A stretch of 64,000 nucleotides of DNA, taken from Phaeodactylum tricornutum CCAP 1055/1 (taxonomy: Eukaryota; Bacillariophyta; Bacillariophyceae; Surirellales; Neidiaceae). The translations under genes and the position numbers were made by a program. The notes under the pieces were generated by a model. It made no database searches and was not told the origin of the DNA. It saw only the letters and a program-made list of their open reading frames with translations. Where the stretch lies: NCBI RefSeq assembly GCF_000150955.2, contig NC_011692.1, forward strand, positions 248,001 to 312,000, given 5' to 3'. Each line of letters starts with the position of its first letter. Position 1 is the stretch's first letter. This document shows, one piece after another, positions 21,699 to 31,758 of this stretch.

Positions 21699-22826
21699 AT
21701 GAAGAAGACTCGGTCGTTGCCGAGCGGTTCCTTCCTGCTCGGTGGGATGATTGCCGTCGTGGCGTCCGTCACGACGACGGCGTGGGGTTTCCCGTTACAG
21801 AGTCGCCGTGGCGGTATCCTGGCGGCACGTATCCCGCATCGTCCCACCGGGCCTTCCTTCGCACTCCACGCCAAGGCCCGTCGAGGTCGATTGGGTTCGA
21901 TCGTCGATGCCCAAGATCTGCTCGAGTCGAAACCGTCCAAACGCCAGAAAACGACAACGCCAACGAAACCCTCCCCCAAGCAACCCTCTGCCAAAAAGGC
22001 CAACACCAACGTGTCTCCGGATCTGGCTGCCTGGGCCGCGTCGACTACTTCTCCCGCCAACGCTAGTACCAGCACTACGGTGTCTCCGGAAGCCGGGGTA
22101 GACGGCGAGTCGTCCGCGACTCTTCCCGACCCGACCGTCAACCAAAAATCTCGACGGAGGGAGAAACAATCGACGCGGACACTGCAAGAAGAAGCCCGGG
22201 ACGCTGCAGTCAAGGCTGCCGTCCAACAGATCAACCAAGCACTCGAGCGCAAGGCCGGGATTCCGGAAATACTCGAGCGGACCCGAGAATTGTGTAATCT
22301 CGAAAGTACCAATTTGCGGACCCTCACGGCCGGGGCCGCCCGTCAGGACTATCGACTCGCCTGGGTGGGATCGGACGATGCCGTCTGTCACATAGGCACT
22401 GGACTGCACAAGGTGCCGCTCGCTCGATTGCAGGAAGTCTATCTGTCTCTGCCCGGACGCAATCGCGTCGAAATGCTCGAAGTCATTCGTATTTTGGGAC
22501 CCTTCCCCAACGTCAAGAACACACTCCAGGGATTTTCGAAACTGGAAGGCAGCGTCGCGGACAATACGGCCACGGCCTGGACGATTTCCTGGGACAGTAT
22601 GATTGACGGCACCGGCAAGGAAGTGTTGGCCGGGAAAACGGAGAATACGCGGACTGCACCCTTGCACGTGCTGTTTAGCGACGTGAACGCCATTGTGGCC
22701 GTCGTGCCGCTATCCGCCGGCGGTAGCCCCGCTGACGTTTGGACCGAAACCAACGCAGCGAATATTTTGGTATTCATCCGGGAAGACAATCTCGATGATC
22801 AACTGGAACTTTTACGAGTAGCGTAA
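21699..22826 (+). CDS. Unknown plastid-type protein with disordered N-terminal half
   Basis: 375 residues, one exon, no family recognised. N-terminal signal peptide (FLLGGMIAVVASVTTTAWGF) with an aromatic residue (Phe) near the expected cleavage site and an Arg-rich stretch after it, as in diatom plastid presequences. Residues 60-165 are low complexity (Pro, Thr, Ser, Lys), probably disordered. A helix (EEARDAAVKAAVQQINQALERKAG) leads to a folded C-terminal half with YRLAWVGSDDAVCHIGTGLHKVPLARLQEVYLSL and FPNVKNTLQGFSKLEG. The layout of the second half is faintly like PAP/fibrillin lipid-binding proteins, but I do not claim that. Confidence 0.75.
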   Translation: MKKTRSLPSGSFLLGGMIAVVASVTTTAWGFPLQSRRGGILAARIPHRPTGPSFALHAKARRGRLGSIVDAQDLLESKPSKRQKTTTPTKPSPKQPSAKKANTNVSPDLAAWAASTTSPANASTSTTVSPEAGVDGESSATLPDPTVNQKSRRREKQSTRTLQEEARDAAVKAAVQQINQALERKAGIPEILERTRELCNLESTNLRTLTAGAARQDYRLAWVGSDDAVCHIGTGLHKVPLARLQEVYLSLPGRNRVEMLEVIRILGPFPNVKNTLQGFSKLEGSVADNTATAWTISWDSMIDGTGKEVLAGKTENTRTAPLHVLFSDVNAIVAVVPLSAGGSPADVWTETNAANILVFIREDNLDDQLELLRVA

Positions 22827-22991
22827 ATCTACAGCAATTCCATACCCTCACGATTAACAACCGCTTTCCCCGTTGCTTCTGGTTTCTACCTCGAGCAATA
22901 TCGTCTTACGAGTCAAAGTCAACGGAAGTAGAAACGTGCTGGAGGAGCACGGCTTTAGAGAGAGGCAATATTTCTATGTATAAATCTATAA

Positions 22992-23921
22992 TCAAATTTT
23001 GCGGGGCAGCAGATCAGACTGACTTGTAAGTGGTCGGCCATCGACCCTGCTACCTGGTGTAGCGTTTGTACTTTGGTTGGCATTTTTATTGCCATTCTGG
23101 CAGTTCTCATCCCAAATATTCCAAGACATGTGCACCTTACCTTCCTGCCGGGCTCCCACACCGTACGTATACTCGGTAAGTTCCATTTGCCCATCGTGCG
23201 TAATTGTAACGACAGTACTGCAGACCGTGCCGTAGCCAAATTCGTCGTTCTGGATGAAGATGGGCGCCAAAAGTCGTTCCAGCTCTATCCCCACGTTCGT
23301 ATCCGGCAAGTGCTCGTCTCTCGGCATTTGGGTATCGTGCAACAGATTTAACAGGTCGTCGTGATTCCAAGTTTCCTTGGCTTCTAAACGTACTGTTTTC
23401 TCCAACAAAGATTTCAGACGCTCTGTTTTAGGCCAGGGCGTGTCCAACAATCCATTGCAAAGCCCGTACACCCTCCCCGGTTCTAGAACGTGCACTTGTT
23501 GCGGATCACTTTTTGGGTGTCGGTTGGACACGTGACACAATTGATTGCCATCGTACGCGAGTAAATTGAAGCCGTTGTAATCCTCACCGTGCGCATGTAC
23601 GCTTCGACAATACTCGGCAGCGGACAGTTCGATGTCGCTTCGGTCGCGTTGACAAAAGTCGACGACCAGATCGCCGCGAGAGTGCTTGTCTTCGAATTCC
23701 TTCGGACCGCTGCGGTGATTCGTCACGACAGCAACTCGGGATGAACCAACGCGCGCTGCTAGCCAGCTACCACAAGACTGATCGTCCAAGCCAGCGACGA
23801 GCGCTCCATCGGACCAAACGTGCGCTGGTCTCGAGGGTCGTGCGTAGAACTCGTCGCGATTCGTAACGAGAATCAAGGCGTACGAGGCGTGAATGTTGAC
23901 ACCACAAGCGACGATGCACAT
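22992..23921 (-). CDS. TANGO2 / NRDE family protein
   Basis: Start chosen at 23921, because MCIVACGV matches the conserved MCI/MC start of the family; the longer frame to 24035 adds 38 unrelated residues. The signature ILVTNRDEFYARPS (the NRDE motif) is at about residue 17, followed by GGLDDQ-like AGLDDQSCGSWLAA and VTNHRSG. The C-terminus has YGTVCSTVVTI. TANGO2 proteins are soluble, found in cytosol, mitochondria or Golgi-associated, and have been linked to secretory pathway organisation, heme trafficking and lipid metabolism; the biochemical activity is debated. 309 residues, close to the usual size. Confidence 0.9.
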   Translation of the reverse strand: MCIVACGVNIHASYALILVTNRDEFYARPSRPAHVWSDGALVAGLDDQSCGSWLAARVGSSRVAVVTNHRSGPKEFEDKHSRGDLVVDFCQRDRSDIELSAAEYCRSVHAHGEDYNGFNLLAYDGNQLCHVSNRHPKSDPQQVHVLEPGRVYGLCNGLLDTPWPKTERLKSLLEKTVRLEAKETWNHDDLLNLLHDTQMPRDEHLPDTNVGIELERLLAPIFIQNDEFGYGTVCSTVVTITHDGQMELTEYTYGVGARQEGKVHMSWNIWDENCQNGNKNANQSTNATPGSRVDGRPLTSQSDLLPRKI

Positions 23922-25215
23922 GATGGCGTGCAGGATGCGTAATGCCGCCAGTTTCAAGAAAGTTAGGTAATATTTATCGATTGATTGATTTACTGTTGAT
24001 TCGGTTTGTGAGTTTGTGAGGTTGCTATCCATCACCGTTTGGAGTCGATGGAGCGACAGTGAAGTCCACGGTTCGTATCCGCTCTTGTTACCCTGTGCGT
24101 TTTTTGATGTGTGATCACGTGATGATTCTCATTCTTGAAACTGATGTAACATCAATTGTATCGACTGACAGTCACAGGCAGTCGATCTGGATGTGTCGTT
24201 CGGACACAACGAAAGCACGTGGTATTGTCAACTCCGGGTCTGGGGCCGCTTCTCCGGTGTCTACTCGTGCGGTGTATGCTTCGGTACAGTGCTATAACGG
24301 ATGACAGACGTGCGGCAATAGTTCGTTGTCCAAGTCGTTTCGAGCCTTGACATACTTTATACCGGAGTGCCAACTTATAATTCTGTGCTATGTTTCGATG
24401 AGGTTCTTCGGACAAAAAAATCATGGTAACAGATGCTGCTTCTCTTGTCAGTATCTGACGAAATTGACTAACTGTGAGAATATTACGGAGATAAACGGCG
24501 TCCCCGTACGTGGCGAAACGGACAAATGGGAATCGGAATTGACGGTGGGTAGGCGGCTATTTATGAAAGAAAACCGGAACGACAGATGGAGTTGGGACAA
24601 ATCAAAACTAAAATAGTACCATCGATAGCCAATCATTTCGAGGTGTGTCGATTCCGCATTCGTAAGTTCTGAAGATTATCGGGGAAGCTGAGCCAGCGGT
24701 CGATTACCGTTAAAATAGTATATTTTGCGACAACTTCGCTTTTCTCTATTTCTGAGCTAGTTATGCTTTACTTGATATCATTCGTTTTTCATCGTTAAGT
24801 GATGAGTTCGTGAACGCTGCAGCGTTGTGATCAACTTCCCTTATCAGATTGGGAAGTTGTGTTCTGGAGTGGGATTCCCAGCAGTAGAAGTGTCGTAGAT
24901 TGGCTTGCCTGAAGCCCGGTACAGCAATGATTGGGAGGTGCCAGTGTCAAAGTTTTCCGCCACTCCAGCCCGATATCTTTCTTCTCTCCACTACGGAATG
25001 AAGAACGGATTATCTGCTACTTTTTCTTTTCCCATCTGCCATAAATTTTCGTTCTGCATAATTTCATCGCAGTGCAACGATATTTTATACACGATACTAA
25101 TTGTTGGTCTGCTTTCCTAACGGTTGGCAAGTCGTCGTGTAAAGTACTCAAGAGTATTCAATCCTTTTACTTGTGCAAGAGTTGCAACAAGAATTCCGCT
25201 CTTGTGTGAAGCATC
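23922..25215. other. Long spacer upstream of the NAT transporter
   Basis: About 1.3 kb, the longest spacer outside mobile elements. ORFs are short and of unconvincing composition. Several motif copies or near-copies: CGACAGTGAA at 24054-24063, CTGACAGTCACAG near 24164, TAACTGTGAG at 24469-24478. An unseen short or non-coding gene is possible. Confidence 0.4.
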
Positions 25216-27378
25216 ATGGGTCGCATGAAGGAGATTTTCATCGGCGAAGGCGATCGCTACAACTATTCGCAGATGTGCCTCTTCAACAACCCGTTCTCGA
25301 GAGGCGAGAAGCAAAAGGTGAACTTTTACTCGGTCGGTACGTCTAGACGGAGCACGCTGTGCAACACGATTTGTTGTGCTGCTCGTTGGATGTTGTAACT
25401 TTGTTCTCTAGCTGATTCTTTCGGCAACGGTGGAAGACGGAGCAGTAGAGGAGCTCGTCTAGCGTTTGTCTTGTCCAAAAGCTTTTCACTTTGGTGCCGT
25501 TTTCCTTCACCATCAACATATCGATCATCTGACGTCTTTTTCTTGCCTACTCCATCGTGCAGATGAGAAGATCCCCATCTTCCTCACGCTTATTATGGGA
25601 TTACAGCACGCCTTTGCTATGGTGGGCGGTCTCATCACGGTCCCGTTTGTCATTTTCAAGTTCTCCGTGTGCTTCGCGTGTGTAGAGCTTCAGCAGTACG
25701 CGATCGCTGCCGCTCTCATTACCTCCGGTCTGTGCACGCTTATCCAGCTATCCAAGTTTCCCATCCCCGGATCGGAGAAGTATTTCGGACGCCAGCTTTT
25801 TGTTGGAAGTGGAGTCCTCTCTGTCATGGGCACCTCCTTTACCTTCTTGCCCATTTTCGAGATTGCCATTCGCCAAATGACGGCGAGTGGCATTGACGGA
25901 CGTACGGCGTACGGAAAAATGTTGGGTACCTCCATGCTCTGCGGGCTGCTCGAACTCGGCTTTTCGGTGATGCCCCTCAAGTATATCAAGCGCATCTTCC
26001 CGCCGATGGTTACCGCGATTACTGTAATTCTGATTGGGGTTGCCTTAATCGGAACTGGTATGAAGTACTGGGGAGGTGGTGCCGTGTGCGCTGATATGGT
26101 GTGGAAGGAACATTCGCAAATCACGGGTCAAAACTTGACTTTCCCTCCTCCTTTTCCCACCTGTGATGCGGGAGATGTCCAGTTGGGATACGGCTCTCGG
26201 GAGTTGATTGGCTTGGGGTTTTCAGTCATGGTGTTTTTGGTCTTTATTGAGTTGTTTGGATCGGTCTTCATGAAGTAAGTTTTCTCTTATTGACGCTGCG
26301 AGTACGTATTGAGGACATGGTCTAAGCTTTTGTTACTTCGACGTTCTTTTAAGGAACTGCAACGTCATCATTGCCCTGCTGTTTGGATACCTGATTGCCG
26401 GTGTTACCGACTACGAAGGCTCCAACTACGTCGATACGAGTAAGATTTCCGATGCGAAGGCCATTACGTTTTTATGGGTTGAGACCTTTCCGCTCGGACT
26501 ATATGGTCCCGCCGTAATTCCTCTCCTCATTGCGTACTTGGTTACAACAGTCGAGACCGTCGGTGATATTTCTGCAGTCTTCGAAGTCTCCGGAATCAGC
26601 ATGGACTCGCAATCTTTCAATGAGAGTTTGCAGGGAGGTCTTACGTCGGACAGTATCTGCAGCATTATCTCTGGACTCTTTACTAGCATGCCCAATACGA
26701 CCTTTTCTCAGAACAACGGTGTGATTGCTCTCACAAAGTGCGCTTCTCGCCGTGCTGGGTATGGAGCCGCTTTTTGGTGCGTAGTTGCTTTCAGTACTGA
26801 AGACGTGAGATTCATTTTCGGTTAATATTGCTGACACTCTGCTTTCATTTCTTAGGCTTATCATGATGGGTGTTTTCTCCAAGATATCCGGTATCATTAC
26901 AAGTATCCCGGATTGTGTTATTGGAGGCATGACCATTTTCCTTTTCGCCAATGTGCTAGTCTCTGGGATTGCTCTTTCCGCCACGCTGGACCTTCACTCT
27001 CGTCGTGTTAAATTCATCATGGCTTTGAGTTTGGCCATTGGTGTCGGTGTCACGGTGTGGCCGTTTGCCTTCCAAGATATGCGCGGCAGTAGCTACACCG
27101 CCAATTTCTGGCGATGCTCCGAATGCTCCGATACCATGAAGGGTCTCCGCAACGGTGCGTCTATTTTCTTGTCTACAGGATATTGTGTAGGAACTGTCGT
27201 GGCGATGTTTTTGAACGCCATCCTTCCTGAAGACGGAGGCGTTGTCATGTATGATGAGACCAAGAAGTTGTCTGAAGAAGAAAGTAACGAAAGCGAAGAC
27301 GGTGCCGCTGCTCCCTTAGACGAGTACGACAGCGACAAGAAGGATATTGAATATCAAAAGAACGAAATTTCAGCCTAA
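25216..27378 (+). CDS. Nucleobase/ascorbate transporter (NAT/NCS2, SLC23 type)
   Basis: Four exons: join(25216..25336, 25563..26274, 26354..26776, 26856..27378); introns of 226, 79 and 79 bp, all GT-AG with consistent phases, giving 592 residues. The join of exons 1 and 2 yields FYSVDEKIPIFLTLIMGLQHAFAMVGG, the typical first NAT helix. The NAT signature QNNGVIALTK is at residues 397-406, and ETVGDISAVFEVSG precedes it. About 12-14 hydrophobic helices. C-terminal tail acidic (EESNESEDGAAAP). The family imports xanthine, uric acid, uracil or ascorbate together with H+ or Na+ across the plasma membrane; substrate cannot be set from sequence alone. In a marine alga, use of purines as nitrogen source is a reasonable guess. 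Confidence 0.9.
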
Positions 27379-28094
27379 ATTTGGTGTCGGATTCATTTTT
27401 GGTTATCTTGTGTCTCGGAGCTCCACGTTTTGAATCCACCAAACGAGGCGTTGTCTTTACGCGGTGCTTATGGGGCTCCGAGTTTGCGTATTTGACCTAT
27501 TTATGGTTTTCTTATGGATAAACTAATTTTAGTTATTTGAAATGCTGGTGGAGCGAATCAAGTGAAGTTGTAGTCATGTCCTCCGCAGCGAGGGAGAATT
27601 GTATTTCAGCATGTTCAAGGCCGTTCGTCAGCATTCTCGTTAATCGCCACACCTGAACCTTGAGCGCTCTGTCTAACGAGAAAGTGAAATTTGGCATATT
27701 CCTTGCATTAAAGATGATACCAGGGAACTCTCTTGCAATCAAGACAGCTTTTCGTTATTCCATCATCGTCCGAGCCGCGTGGTGGTAAGATCCTTTCCCG
27801 CTAATGTGAATTAAGTTGACTCGCGATGTATGACTTCCGTTGGAGCACTTTATCACCCTGGGCTATGTCGGTGTGGGACTAACTTCTGTCCTTGCTCGGT
27901 GCTCAAAGATACCTCAGAGCTGTGATTATATACCCTTTATATCACTTTCCTCGCTGTTGCTCGACGATGACTCACAGTTAGAGTACTACCCTAAATCAAA
28001 CTCTGCTTCCAACATTTGCATCTTCGTCCACAGTCTTCCTCAAAGGAAAATCGTGTGTTTTTACAGCCCTTTTCTCTTCTAGACGCAGCAGCTT
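27379..28094. other. Spacer between convergent genes
   Basis: No gene supported. CTCACAGTTA at 27971-27980. Confidence 0.45.
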
Positions 28095-30005
28095 TCACGC
28101 TAACTGGGCTTGTTCATGGGCGAATTGACTGTGACGTGCCTGGAGAGTCTCGACCGACAAAATAGATTCTTGCGTATACGGATGGTCATTTCCAAGAACG
28201 GCTTGACGGATTTCCAGCGCAAGCTTGTGGAAATCGAGAGCTTTGTTCTGGTTGGCCAGACTCTCGTGTTCGTTGTCGGTTTGTAAGAGGAGAAATAATT
28301 CACCGATGTTGTAGTAGGATGATGCTGTTTCGGGATGTCTTTGACCTAGTACCTCAATACGAATTTCTAGAGCTTGCTGATGGTGGTCCAAAGCATCTTG
28401 CGTTTTTTTCTGACTGTGTAGTAGAGTTCCTATGCTATGAAACGATGACGCGGTACACGGATGTCGCCGTCCCAGCACAGACAATCGGATTTTTAGAGCC
28501 AATCGATGGTTCTTCATGGAGCCCTTCAAGTTGTTTACAGAGTGAAGGACATTTCCAATACTTGCATAGGACGATGCGGTATCGGCGTGTTTTTTTCCTA
28601 AAACATGTCGACGAATGATCAATGCCCTTTCATGATGCAGAAAGGCTGAGAGGTATTCCCCCCTTCCCCTTTGATTCAAAGTATTCCCAATGTTGCTATA
28701 CGCCGAAGCTGTTTCGGGATGAACTATGCCCCCGTGACGTTCTATGATCCGCAAGGCTAACAGGTAGTGTTCCAAAGCTGCGTCGTAATCCTCCTTACGT
28801 TGGCCGAGTACATAGCCAATATTGTTTTGGATAGCGGCAACATGGATGTGGTCGTCCCCATCCTCAATAATTGCCAAGTCCCGAGCCTGGTACAGCAACA
28901 TTAATGCCAACTCGTATTCCGGGAGGTGTTCGTAAAACAAGCGGGCGAGTCGCCGCATCCGCCAGCCATCGTACGATTCTAAAACTTGCTCAAGTACTGA
29001 TTCGTCTAAACGTCCTTTGGCGTTTATGGCTTCCAAGTCTTCCAGGCGCTTTCCAACGGACTCTTCGTCATTACCACGAAAGTAAGCCCGAAAAAACTCG
29101 TAGTGTTTGTGGGATTCGAGCTTATGATTCAGACCCCAAATGCGCTTGTGGTGGATCTGTAGTTCGCACATATGGTCAAAATACGAGTGCAACTTGTCTT
29201 TGGCCGGGACGTAAATTTTGACAACAAAGAGTATATCCCGATATCCGCTAATGGTCGGATTCTTAAAGCGGTTCTTGGCAACCACAATCTGGGAATTTTG
29301 GTGGAGCCACTTCGCCACGCGACGCATTTGCCGGGCTGAGGTACAAATCAAGCTCGCCCGGGTGACGTCGTAGACCCAGGATTCCGCGGGATTCGGTTCG
29401 CGCTCACTGTAATCGTTCACAGCTTTTTCGTTGATCCGTGCGGCTTGTTTGGCAGGAGCGATAAGGACTTGGGATCGTCGGACATCCTCTACACCGTCGA
29501 CGAGCTTATTCAAGAAACGTTTGAAATGGGGTGTGGCGAATGCGGCAGCGTCGAGTAAGTCTTGCACATTCTTTACGGATTGGCCTTGTATGTCATGTTG
29601 CTGACGGGATATTGAAAGGGAACCACTAGTGTTGGCACTGCTCTTGTGACGTTTGTGTACGTACTGCCGGACGTTGGCGGAGACGCGCAATGTTCGAAGC
29701 TTGCCTTTTGCATCGATGCGATCTGCTTCGGCCTTGAGCTGTTTGCGACAATCAAAGTAGGCACTGAGTGTTTGCAAAAAGATGCTGGTATCGTCGCGAA
29801 TTGTGCTCGCCGTACTCTCTGGTTTGGCCGTGGATGCGTCCGAACGCGGCGTTTTGGATCGCCGTATACGTCTTCCTACGACACGTGGTGTACCGGACGA
29901 GACGGCACTGAGATTCGTACTCGTCGTTCTAGCCGTGGTGTTGGAGGTAGATGCAAGCTCAGCCGAGTCGACTCCCGTCGCTGCTTTGGCCTGTGTGCAT
30001 CCCAT
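28095..30005 (-). CDS. Acylated RelA/SpoT-like plus kinesin-light-chain-type TPR protein
   Basis: Start set at 30005 (MGCTQAK) because Gly2-Cys3 would allow N-myristoylation and palmitoylation; an in-frame ATG six codons upstream would destroy it. 636 residues. Residues 1-75 are Ser/Thr/Arg-rich. Residues about 150-320 hold a RelA/SpoT-like region: a helical part (FLNKLVDGVEDV), SWVYDVTRASLICTS, a block with KNRFKNPTISGYRDILF, and CELQIHHKRIWGLNHKLESHKHYEFFRAYF. The C-terminal half is a run of about five TPR_12 repeats of kinesin-light-chain type (for example HPETASAYSNIGNTL, HADTASSYASIGNVL, HPETASSYYNIGELF). Expected to be a membrane-attached scaffold. Whether the RelA-like region makes or binds (p)ppGpp is unknown; similar fusions occur in other stramenopiles, as far as I recall. 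Confidence 0.8.
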   Translation of the reverse strand: MGCTQAKAATGVDSAELASTSNTTARTTSTNLSAVSSGTPRVVGRRIRRSKTPRSDASTAKPESTASTIRDDTSIFLQTLSAYFDCRKQLKAEADRIDAKGKLRTLRVSANVRQYVHKRHKSSANTSGSLSISRQQHDIQGQSVKNVQDLLDAAAFATPHFKRFLNKLVDGVEDVRRSQVLIAPAKQAARINEKAVNDYSEREPNPAESWVYDVTRASLICTSARQMRRVAKWLHQNSQIVVAKNRFKNPTISGYRDILFVVKIYVPAKDKLHSYFDHMCELQIHHKRIWGLNHKLESHKHYEFFRAYFRGNDEESVGKRLEDLEAINAKGRLDESVLEQVLESYDGWRMRRLARLFYEHLPEYELALMLLYQARDLAIIEDGDDHIHVAAIQNNIGYVLGQRKEDYDAALEHYLLALRIIERHGGIVHPETASAYSNIGNTLNQRGRGEYLSAFLHHERALIIRRHVLGKKHADTASSYASIGNVLHSVNNLKGSMKNHRLALKIRLSVLGRRHPCTASSFHSIGTLLHSQKKTQDALDHHQQALEIRIEVLGQRHPETASSYYNIGELFLLLQTDNEHESLANQNKALDFHKLALEIRQAVLGNDHPYTQESILSVETLQARHSQFAHEQAQLA

Positions 30006-30522
30006 ATTTATCTTTTCCTTCAACGTATGTGGATCCTAAGCATCCACAACTGAGTATATCGCAAACTTGTGGTGTCTTTCTCTGCAATTGTAGTTACTTT
30101 CCGGAAACCTCTATAGGGACACTCACAAACACGTGATGGAAAGTATCCTCACGAGAGTCGATGCGGCATCGAGGGCACGGACTGACTGACTGTGACGCAC
30201 TGCAATTTCGTGACTTGGAAACCTTTCGTTTGTATTGGTTCTCCTTGTCTGCATGGCAGCGAACTGTGTGTGTTCTTTTGCAGAGGATCCGCGAATACAT
30301 TGATTCGCAACTTCTCACGAAACGGACCTGGATATTCTTTTTTGACACTGCGGTCCGAAAAAGCGGAACTTTGGGCAGTCGGTTCCTGACACAATTGAGG
30401 CAACGCAAACGCTGCTTGGCTCCATTCCGCTCTACTGGCTGTGTTTCGCTCCAGACGATCACGGCAGGCTTTGAGGTTTCTTGTTGATCGATCCATTGCA
30501 GCAGCACGCGTTATCTCCCAGG
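30006..30522. other. Divergent promoter region
   Basis: Between the TPR protein (-) and the deaminase (+). Contains TGACTGACTGTGACG near 30183-30197. ORFs here look like chance. Confidence 0.45.
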
Positions 30523-31206
30523 ATGAGTACTCAGAACGACCAGGGCGAAGAATCTCCGGTCTTAGGTGTGGTCCTGGACGAAGCTTCGAAAAAGCCAGAA
30601 CTCACGGCCACCGTTGAGCAAATTGCTCAAATGCTGGCCGTGATCGAAAAGGATGTACTACCGGTGACGGAGCAAGGTGTCGCAAAGGGGAACAAAGTAT
30701 TCGGTGCGGCCGTCCTGGACGCCAACTTTGGCACCGTCCTAGCCGGTACCAATTCGGAGACTACCTGTCCCTTGTTTCACGGCGAAGTCAAAGTTATTTA
30801 TGAATGGTCCAAAATTGTACCAGCCTCGGAACGCGGAGCAGCGGCACAATCATCTGTCTTTTTGGCCACTCACGAGCCCTGCTGCATGTGCGTGTCCAGT
30901 ATTCTGTGGGCCGGCTTTCACACCATCTACTACTTTTTTCCCTACTCCGTCACCACTGCGCAAGGTATTCCGCACGACATTAACACCATGCACGAGTTGT
31001 GGGGCGTTAACTCGTATCGCAAGCGCAACAAATACTTCAGTTCGCGCTGTTTGATTGACTTGATTGAGGAACTGGACGACAGTGTTCCCGAAAAGAAATC
31101 GCTGCAGGACACGGTGCAGCGACTGGTGCAAGCGTACGATACGCTTTCCAACAAGTATCATTCGGAAAAGGCGAGTAATCCGAACAATACCTTGGTCCTG
31201 GGTTAG
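30523..31206 (+). CDS. CMP/dCMP-type zinc deaminase family protein
   Basis: Start at 30523 (MSTQNDQGEE) is preferred over the in-frame 30481, whose 14 extra residues look non-coding. 227 residues. Zinc and catalytic motifs of the cytidine deaminase fold are visible: FHGEVKVIYEW (His and the proton-shuttling Glu) and THEPCCMCVSSILWAG (P-C-x-x-C). N-terminal helix VEQIAQMLAVIEKDVLP and the KVFGAAVLDANFGTVLAGTN strand pair fit the fold. Acts on a nucleoside, nucleotide, free base or related ring; the exact substrate is not readable. The aromatic FHTIYYFFPY after the second motif and the long C-terminal helices set it apart from tRNA adenosine deaminases. Confidence 0.85.
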   Translation: MSTQNDQGEESPVLGVVLDEASKKPELTATVEQIAQMLAVIEKDVLPVTEQGVAKGNKVFGAAVLDANFGTVLAGTNSETTCPLFHGEVKVIYEWSKIVPASERGAAAQSSVFLATHEPCCMCVSSILWAGFHTIYYFFPYSVTTAQGIPHDINTMHELWGVNSYRKRNKYFSSRCLIDLIEELDDSVPEKKSLQDTVQRLVQAYDTLSNKYHSEKASNPNNTLVLG

Positions 31207-31758
31207 TTCTATCGGGCTTCCATATTTTGTTACGCATTACTGTTTTGCTGGAGGTGGCGAGTGAATTTATTTTGAATTTGGCACAGCTTTCCTTTTTGGT
31301 GGCGTTTATTGCTGGCCATAATATGATACCACTCTGAAGTAACGGGCTTGAGACTTGTCTGCGAGTGGCTGGGTTTGATAGAATAGCTAATCTTCATCTT
31401 GGTAAATGACTTTGTTGCCTCTAGCTAGCAGGCAAACCCCGAAATGTGAGCAACGCAAGAATGTAGGTGTAACGACAACGCTGTTGATTGGGTGGATCTC
31501 GGTCTCTTCTGATTTGTTTGCGTCCATCCGTCGTAGGATTTCCCTGTCAACTGCTGTCAAGAGCACACGCGCCCACATTTTCCCATTCAATACCACCACA
31601 AATGAAATCAAAATGCCGTGTTTTCGGCAGTTGGAATGGGTCTCGGCTTGGACCATGGACCAGACTTCTGCAGCACACTGTTTTGTAGAAATGCTCGTCA
31701 CAGTTCTTGATAAGAGTCAGAAGTCAGGCTGCTATATTAATGTTAGTTCGTCGCCGTC
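31207..31758. other. Spacer upstream of the FtsJ-type gene
   Basis: No gene supported. Confidence 0.4.

Noticed and set aside
21795-22667. 290-codon minus-strand ORF
   Set aside because: Shadow of the plastid-type gene on the other strand; Arg/Gly-rich composition typical of antisense frames.
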